NCBI GenBank assembly: GCA_030626915.1 | Contig: DAOUTC010000042.1 | Coordinates: 1 to 9,427 of the forward strand | Source: Dehalococcoidia bacterium | GTDB taxonomy: Bacteria; Chloroflexota; Dehalococcoidia; GIF9; AB-539-J10 | DNA length: 9,427 nucleotides | Direction: 5' to 3' | Shown: in pieces, positions 4,675-9,427 of the stretch | Position numbering within the stretch: the first letter of the stretch is position 1 | Layout of the letters: each line of letters begins with the position of its first letter | Position numbers and translations under genes: made by a program | Notes under the pieces: generated by a model | Seen by the model: the letters and a program-made list of their open reading frames with translations, nothing else | Databases searched by the model: none | What the model was told of the DNA's origin: nothing

Positions 4675-7137
4675 ATGAAAGTTTCACTTAAATGGCTTAA
4701 AGATTACGTCGATATCAAGCTTGCCCCTAAAGGCTTAGCTGAGAAGCTGACTATGGCTGGCATGGAAATCAAAGATATACAGGAAGTAGGCGGCACCTGG
4801 AACAATGTGGTGATAGGAGAAGTAATAGCCCTAAATCCTCACCCTAATGCAAGCCGCTTGAAGCTACCTACTGTTAATATTAGCACCCAGCAGATTACTG
4901 TAGTTTGCGGCGCTCCTAACATCGCTGTAGGGCAAAAGGTACCTTTCGCTGGTGTGGGAGCCAAGCTTATAGATGGCCATACAGGAAAGCTTATGACCCT
5001 AAAGCCAGCTAGAATCCGTGGTATCCTTTCCGAGGGCATGGTTTGCTCTGAGAAGGAATTAGGGATTTCCGATAACCATGAAAGTATTATGGTCTTGCCA
5101 TCAGAAGCTCCTATAGGCATGCCTCTTAGTGACTATCTAGGTGATATAATTTTCGACCTGGACATAACACCTAATCGCCCAGATTGCCTATGCACCATAG
5201 GTATTGCCAGAGAAATCGCTGCTTTAACCGGTAAAATACTTCACCAGCCTGAAATCCACTACGAGGAAATGGAAGAACCAATAGATTCCTTTATCTCCGT
5301 TGACATCATTGACCCGGGTCTATGTCCCAGGTATTGTGCCAGCTTAATTGCTGGAATTAAAGTGGCGTCCTCTCCTAATTGGCTGCAGCAACGCCTGAGC
5401 AGCTATGGCATGCGTCCTATTAACAACGTTGTTGATATTACCAACTACGTGATGCTGGAACATGGGCAGCCTCTTCATGCCTTTGATTATCACAAGCTCA
5501 AGGGCAAACAAATTGTTGTTCGTCGGAGTAGGAATGATGAAACCATGGCCACCCTCGATGGAACAGAGCACGTCCTTAGCCCAGACACTTTAGTCATCGC
5601 TGACAAAGAAAGAGCCATCGCTATTGCTGGTATTATGGGTGGCTTGGATACCGAAGTTACAGACGAAACTGATACTATTCTGCTGGAATCGGCAAATTTC
5701 AACCAAGCAATTATTCGCCAAGGATGCTACTCCCTTAACTTACAAAGTGAAGCTTCCATTCGTTTTGATAAAGGGTTAAGTTCAGACTTACCGCTGCTGC
5801 CACTAAAGCGAGCTACTCAACTGCTACAGGAGTTAGCCGGCGGTAAGGCGGCCAGAGGAGTAGTAGATGCTTACCCTGGAAAATCAGAACCAAAGGGCAT
5901 ATTGCTTTCAACTGGGGAGGTGAAGCGACTTTCAGGCTTAAAACTAAACATTAGCCGGATAACCGAAGTATTACAATCCTTAGGCTTCGAATGTCGGTAT
6001 ACTGATATAGCCTCACAAATTTCGGTAATTACTCCTTATTGGCGTAGCGACGTCAAATCTAGTGCCGACCTTGTGGAGGAGGTAGTTCGCATCATTGGCT
6101 ATGACAAGGTTCCCATTACCAGGCTTAGCTCTCCCTTGCCTCCACAAGAACCAAGGTTGTCAGCTACGAGGCAACAAAGCAATCTCAAGCAAAGATTACG
6201 AAATATTCTCACCAGCTGTGGTTTTCAAGAGATACTAACCTATTCTTTAACTAGCTTGGAGAGGTTGCAAAGGCTTTCCCCAAAGCTCGAGCTAAATGTT
6301 ACACCTCTAAAAGTAGCCAATCCTATGAGCAAGGAACAAGAATACTTGCGTACTACTTTGCGTGCCGGTGTTCTAACTACCCTGGCTGATAATCAAAAAC
6401 ATGAGGAAGCCGGTATAAGGCTATTTGAAATTGGCAAGATTTTCTTGCCACAGCCTCTCCCTGTCATTGCGAGTGAAGCGAAACAATCTCCACAGGATAA
6501 AAAGAGGCTACCCCAAGAGAAAGAAATGCTCTGTGCTGTACTCAGCGGCCCCAGAGCTGAATTATCCTGGCATGGTAATGAAGAACTGCTTAATTTCTTC
6601 GATGCTAAAGGAGTGGCAGAAAGGCTGTTGAAACAATCAGGGCTTAAAGCAACCTTTGAGGCTAGCGATGATGAAGGCTTACTGCCAGGGAAGAATGCTA
6701 ATATAATCATTGGCGGCGACAAAATTGGTGTTGTAGGTGATTTGCATCCCAAAGTAGCACAAGCCTTCGAGCTTTCTACTTCTGTTTGCCTTATCGAAAT
6801 GGATGTGGAGAAGCTATTAGGCAAGATAACTGGACTAAAGAAATACCAGCCTATTCCACGATTTCCCAGTATAACTAGAGATATTGCACTGCTAGTAAGT
6901 AAGCAAGTAACCTACCAACAGGTAGAGGACATAATCCAGAGTTTCCCACTGGTGGCTAAAGTCACTCTCTTTGACCTTTATGCTGCCACGCAAATACCCC
7001 AAGGAAAAAAGTCCTTTGCTGTGAGAATTGTTTATCGGTCGCCCGACCACACTTTAACTACCATGGAAGTGGACAAGGTCCAGCAGCAAATGCTCAACAG
7101 GTTATATAATGAACTAGGCGCTGCTTTAAGAGCTTGA
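4675..7137 (+). CDS. pheT: Phenylalanyl-tRNA synthetase beta subunit, with in-frame repeat insertion
   Basis: This is the partner of PheS for tRNA-Phe binding and for editing Tyr-tRNA-Phe. At 820 residues it is slightly longer than the common 790-810. Order of parts: tRNA-binding OB fold (about 43-152), B1 region with DITPNRPDCL (163-172), B3/B4 editing domain (about 210-385, with INNVVDITNYVMLEHGQPLHAFD), B5 (about 405-476), the inactive catalytic-like module (about 490-710, FEIGKIFLP at 585-592, VLSGPR) and the C-terminal ferredoxin-like anticodon-binding domain (about 727-819, starting IPRFPSITRDIALLV). The start ATG has AAGGGA (4665-4670) four bases upstream. Residues 594-607 (PLPVIASEAKQSPQ) come from an interspersed repeat and extend a loop; the reading frame is intact, so the protein is presumably functional. 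Last gene of the operon, convergent with the next gene after 36 bp, with no convincing terminator. Confidence 0.97.
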   Translation: MKVSLKWLKDYVDIKLAPKGLAEKLTMAGMEIKDIQEVGGTWNNVVIGEVIALNPHPNASRLKLPTVNISTQQITVVCGAPNIAVGQKVPFAGVGAKLIDGHTGKLMTLKPARIRGILSEGMVCSEKELGISDNHESIMVLPSEAPIGMPLSDYLGDIIFDLDITPNRPDCLCTIGIAREIAALTGKILHQPEIHYEEMEEPIDSFISVDIIDPGLCPRYCASLIAGIKVASSPNWLQQRLSSYGMRPINNVVDITNYVMLEHGQPLHAFDYHKLKGKQIVVRRSRNDETMATLDGTEHVLSPDTLVIADKERAIAIAGIMGGLDTEVTDETDTILLESANFNQAIIRQGCYSLNLQSEASIRFDKGLSSDLPLLPLKRATQLLQELAGGKAARGVVDAYPGKSEPKGILLSTGEVKRLSGLKLNISRITEVLQSLGFECRYTDIASQISVITPYWRSDVKSSADLVEEVVRIIGYDKVPITRLSSPLPPQEPRLSATRQQSNLKQRLRNILTSCGFQEILTYSLTSLERLQRLSPKLELNVTPLKVANPMSKEQEYLRTTLRAGVLTTLADNQKHEEAGIRLFEIGKIFLPQPLPVIASEAKQSPQDKKRLPQEKEMLCAVLSGPRAELSWHGNEELLNFFDAKGVAERLLKQSGLKATFEASDDEGLLPGKNANIIIGGDKIGVVGDLHPKVAQAFELSTSVCLIEMDVEKLLGKITGLKKYQPIPRFPSITRDIALLVSKQVTYQQVEDIIQSFPLVAKVTLFDLYAATQIPQGKKSFAVRIVYRSPDHTLTTMEVDKVQQQMLNRLYNELGAALRA
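6448..6495. repeat. Short interspersed repeat inside pheT, flanked by CCACAG direct repeats
   Basis: CCACAG occurs at 6448-6453 and again at 6490-6495, exactly 42 bp apart. Between them is the 36-bp segment 6454-6489, containing CCTGTCATTGCGAG (6460-6473) and GAAGCGAAACAATCT. This is the common 'GTCATTGCGAG..GAAGC.AATCTC' interspersed repeat, whose translation gives the well-known string VIASEAKQS. Removing one 42-bp unit restores IFLPQDKKRLPQEKEM, which reads like an ordinary PheT loop. The direct repeat therefore looks like a target-site duplication. An alternative pairing is the short inverted repeat CCTGT (6460-6464)/ACAGG (6492-6496). It is related to the element at 301-387 (shared CCTGTCATT and GAAGCGA). 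Insertion is inferred, not proven. Confidence 0.7.
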
Positions 7138-7173
7138 CCCCCTAATCCAGAGGCTGAGCAATCTCAACACAGA

Positions 7174-8388
7174 TTACAGCTTTCTTCTCTCGGAAACAAA
7201 AAACAAACTGATGATGGCAGCAAAGGCCGCACCCGCCAAAATCAGGAATAAAATTCGATATGAATGAAACGTATCAATAATAAAACCAGAGCCCGCCATA
7301 GCCACTATACTGCCAATGCTACTTATACCATTAACCAGGCTGGCCCCAGTACCAATAAACCTTCCAGGAGTAATGTCCATCTGAAGTGCGAAAATTAATG
7401 GCTCCGTAAGTTGAACTAAAAAACCAATACCGCCCAGTATTAAGATAGTCCATAAAAATGAAGAGGTGTTAGATAGCACAAGACATAGAATTGTAACCCC
7501 TATCAAAGCTGTTGTAATCAGAGTCTTTTTCCTGCTGTGAAAATAAAAATCGCAAATCCAACCTGTCATAAATCGAGCAGGGATGCCTAAAAGTGGATAT
7601 ATGCTGGAAAAAACCCCTGCCTTAATGATAGTGGTTCCAAAGGTCTCAAACAGAAAAGTAGGCAGCCACATCAAATAGGTATACTCTATAAAAGCTATAC
7701 CACCAAGACAAGCGCCCAAAAGCCACAACGGCTTGTTAGACAAGATTGCCGTTTTTATAGCTGAGGCAGAAAAACCAGAATCCTTCTCCTCTTCAGTTTG
7801 TGCCCACTGTTTACCCCGTGGTATATCTTGAATAACCCTGAAGTCTATGAGTGCCACACAAGATAGAATAACAAAAGGGACAAAAAAGGCAGATCTCCAT
7901 CCAAAGGATTGTCCCAAGAATGAAGAAAGCCAATAGGAAACAATGGTGAATATAGGTACACAGGTAAGGAAGATTCCCAGGGCAGTGGCCCGCCTTGATT
8001 GTGGGAACCAGTTACCAACTAATTTAACACATGGTGCGTAGGCTCCAGCCTGACTGATTCCATTAAGGATTTGAAAAGAAACAAAATGGTACAGCCGAGT
8101 GCTAAGACTGAAAAAAAGATTGGATAAGGCAGATAGAAGACCAGCAATAGTAATCACCTTTCTGGAGCCGAACCGGTCGCTTAAATAACCAGCAGGAAAC
8201 TGGCTTAGTGCATAGGCTATAAAAAAGCCCGACATGATAAAACCGACCCCGAGATGACTGAGCCTTAAATCTTCCATGACAAGTGGAATCACGGCCGACA
8301 TATTTAAACGACAGAGGTAAAAAGAGCCGTAAGTTAACCATATAACGAGGAGAATGCTATAGCGCCTTGGATATGAGCCAGGCTTCAT
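7174..8388 (-). CDS. Major facilitator superfamily permease
   Basis: This 404-residue inner-membrane transporter has about twelve hydrophobic segments: six before and six after a charged cytoplasmic loop (about 186-217, rich in K, E and Q). The MFS signature between helices 2 and 3 is clear, GYLSDRFGSRKV (67-78). The start of helix 1, with YLCRLNMSAVIPLVMEDL, resembles MFS families that take up organic anions, sugar phosphates or nitrate, but the substrate cannot be assigned. The length is normal and no frameshift is seen. The ATG at 8388 gives a short cytoplasmic N-terminus before helix 1; no good ribosome-binding site precedes it. It lies 133 bp downstream of the ABC ATPase gene on the same strand and converges on pheT. 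It could have its own promoter (8466-8494) or be co-transcribed. Confidence 0.9.
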   Translation of the reverse strand: MKPGSYPRRYSILLVIWLTYGSFYLCRLNMSAVIPLVMEDLRLSHLGVGFIMSGFFIAYALSQFPAGYLSDRFGSRKVITIAGLLSALSNLFFSLSTRLYHFVSFQILNGISQAGAYAPCVKLVGNWFPQSRRATALGIFLTCVPIFTIVSYWLSSFLGQSFGWRSAFFVPFVILSCVALIDFRVIQDIPRGKQWAQTEEEKDSGFSASAIKTAILSNKPLWLLGACLGGIAFIEYTYLMWLPTFLFETFGTTIIKAGVFSSIYPLLGIPARFMTGWICDFYFHSRKKTLITTALIGVTILCLVLSNTSSFLWTILILGGIGFLVQLTEPLIFALQMDITPGRFIGTGASLVNGISSIGSIVAMAGSGFIIDTFHSYRILFLILAGAAFAAIISLFFVSERRKL

Positions 8389-8465
8389 TGATTCATTGGC
8401 ACTCAGGCAACGACTACCACAAAACTTCGCCCTGAAATGGTTAAGGGACTTAATCGAATTTAAAT

Positions 8466-8494
8466 TTTGTAAAGATTCTTTAATTGAGCGTCAG
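8466..8494 (-). promoter_or_regulatory. Possible promoter for the MFS gene
   Basis: On the minus strand CTGACG (8489-8494) and TACAAA (8466-8471) are 17 bp apart and each matches the -35/-10 consensus at four of six positions. The surrounding 8389-8521 gap is AT-rich and also holds the palindrome AATTTAAATT and a weak hairpin, GGTTAAG/CTTAATC with a GGA loop. No strong terminator for the ABC gene is visible in it. Confidence 0.3.
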
Positions 8495-8521
8495 CAAGGA
8501 TAAGTCAACCTTACAGAACTG

Positions 8522-9427
8522 TCACTTCTTTAATATATGAACGGTTTGAGGCAGGGTGATTACAACTTTCTCCCCTATCTCACGTATACCCAAATTACTG
8601 GGGTCGTATTGGTCTATAAGCACATCCCTGCCTTGAATATCAACTGCATATTTCATGGTAGAACCGGCATACATGGCAACTTTTATAGTGCCCTTAAATA
8701 CATTTGCTCCCGTTGCTTCCTCGGGTGAGCCTATACGTATAGTTTCAGGCCTGGCCACCAGAAAAACTTCCTGCCCCACCTTAACATCACTCTCTGCAGC
8801 CAGAACTTCCAAATTACCTATCTCAGTGGAGACCAGAGCAGGCTCGATATCTTTCCCCAGGCTCTTAACTACACCGGGTAAAATATTAACATAGCCCACA
8901 AAACTGGCAATAAATTCACTGCTTGGCCTTTCGTAAATTTCAATGGGGCTCCCAATTTGCTCTACTAGCCCATTGCTCATTACCATGAGCCTATCTGAAA
9001 TACTCATAGCCTCAAATTGGTCATGAGTAACAAAAGCAGTAGTTATATTCACTCGCTTCTGAATCTCGCGAAGTGTGGCTCGCATTTGCACCCTGAGGTT
9101 AGCATCCAGATTAGAAAGCGGCTCATCCAGTAGAAGGACTTTCGGCTCCAGAGCTAAGGCCCTGGCCAAAGCTACACGCTGCTGCTGCCCACCACTTAGC
9201 TTCTCAATCATGCGGTCTCCCAACCCATCCAGGCGAACCAGGTGAAGCATCTCCTCCACACGCTCTTTGACCCGTCCTTTCTTCCACTTATGCACCTGCA
9301 GCCCATATCCCACATTACCCGCTACGGTCAAATGAGGAAACAAAGCATAATTCTGAAAGCACATCTGGGTGCCTCTCTTATCAGGAGTTAAGTCGTTGAT
9401 TACCTGCCCATCCAGAATCACATCCCC
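8522..9427 (-). CDS. ABC transporter ATP-binding protein, PotA/FbpC/UgpC type (5' end missing)
   Basis: This is the energy-coupling ATPase of an import system, acting on the cytoplasmic face. The window holds the last 301 codons; the frame stays open to the edge, so Walker A and the true start lie outside. Numbering from the GTG at 9421, the visible parts are the Q-loop ([13 protein letters not shown]23), signature [15 protein letters not shown] (75-89), Walker B VLLLDEP (95-101), D-loop SNLD (103-106) and switch His133 (VTHDQFEA). After [17 protein letters not shown] comes a C-terminal regulatory region (about 180-297) with a TOBE-like fold pattern ([25 protein letters not shown]). This architecture is shared by importers for polyamines, ferric iron, sulfate/molybdate and sugars, so the substrate is open. 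The permease and binding-protein genes would be expected beyond the right edge or elsewhere. Confidence 0.93.
   Translation of the reverse strand, partial: GDVILDGQVINDLTPDKRGTQMCFQNYALFPHLTVAGNVGYGLQVHKWKKGRVKERVEEMLHLVRLDGLGDRMIEKLSGGQQQRVALARALALEPKVLLLDEPLSNLDANLRVQMRATLREIQKRVNITTAFVTHDQFEAMSISDRLMVMSNGLVEQIGSPIEIYERPSSEFIASFVGYVNILPGVVKSLGKDIEPALVSTEIGNLEVLAAESDVKVGQEVFLVARPETIRIGSPEEATGANVFKGTIKVAMYAGSTMKYAVDIQGRDVLIDQYDPSNLGIREIGEKVVITLPQTVHILKK

Noticed and set aside
6393..6824. Minus-strand 143-codon ORF opposite pheT, and other antisense ORFs within pheS, pheT and the ABC gene
   Set aside because: They are shadows of well-recognised genes, with low-complexity Ser-rich translations and no family resemblance.
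7138..7176. Bidirectional terminator between pheT and the MFS gene
   Set aside because: TAATC/GATTA and TGAG/CTCA can pair weakly, but the stem is short, interrupted and lacks a T-run on either strand.
8440..8470. Hairpin and AATTTAAATT palindrome after the ABC gene as a terminator or operator
   Set aside because: The stem is AT-rich with a wobble pair and a three-base loop and no clean T-run; such structures are common by chance in AT-rich gaps.

Overview
This 9.4 kb window looks like bacterial chromosome, and its core is housekeeping: a compact plus-strand translation operon thrS-infC-rpmI-rplT-pheS-pheT (769-7137) with a tRNA-Val gene just upstream. The ribosomal proteins and synthetases (for example the His-rich, [21 protein letters not shown] start of L20, and a ThrRS without a TGS domain) look most like Chloroflexota, perhaps Dehalococcoidia. 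That taxonomic guess comes from remembered family patterns, not from a search.

Left edge (1-460): the first 61 codons of a minus-strand archease run off the window, with an extended -10 promoter just upstream of its start. Next is an 87-bp element with perfect 10-bp inverted ends (301-387). A good sigma70-type promoter (422-450) then precedes tRNA-Val(GAC) at 461-533. The gap from 534 to 684 is AT-rich and shows no gene, T-box or clear terminator. A second promoter-like sequence (685-715) shares the string TTGAACTTCC and the -10 hexamer TACAAT with the tRNA promoter and lies in front of thrS.

Centre (731-7137): the six operon genes are separated by at most about 22 bp or overlap (infC/rpmI by 14 bp, rplT/pheS by 17 bp), which points to one transcript and translational coupling. 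It supplies ThrRS, initiation factor IF3, ribosomal proteins L35 and L20, and both PheRS subunits. infC has no ATG, GTG or TTG that would give a complete protein; the evidence favours an AUA start at 2513, fitting the rare-start autoregulation known for infC. pheT carries a short interspersed-repeat copy in frame, encoding PLPVIASEAKQSPQ, bracketed by a 6-bp direct repeat (CCACAG) exactly 42 bp apart.

Right edge (7174-9427): two minus-strand transport genes converge on pheT, a 12-helix MFS permease and the 3' part of an ABC-transporter ATPase of the PotA/FbpC/UgpC type with a C-terminal TOBE-like domain. Neither substrate can be read from the sequence.

I see no phage, CRISPR, defence or biosynthetic system. 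The points most worth a second look are the in-frame repeat in pheT, the related palindromic element upstream, the AUA start of infC, and the oddly placed strong ribosome-binding site with a tiny overlapping ORF in front of thrS.
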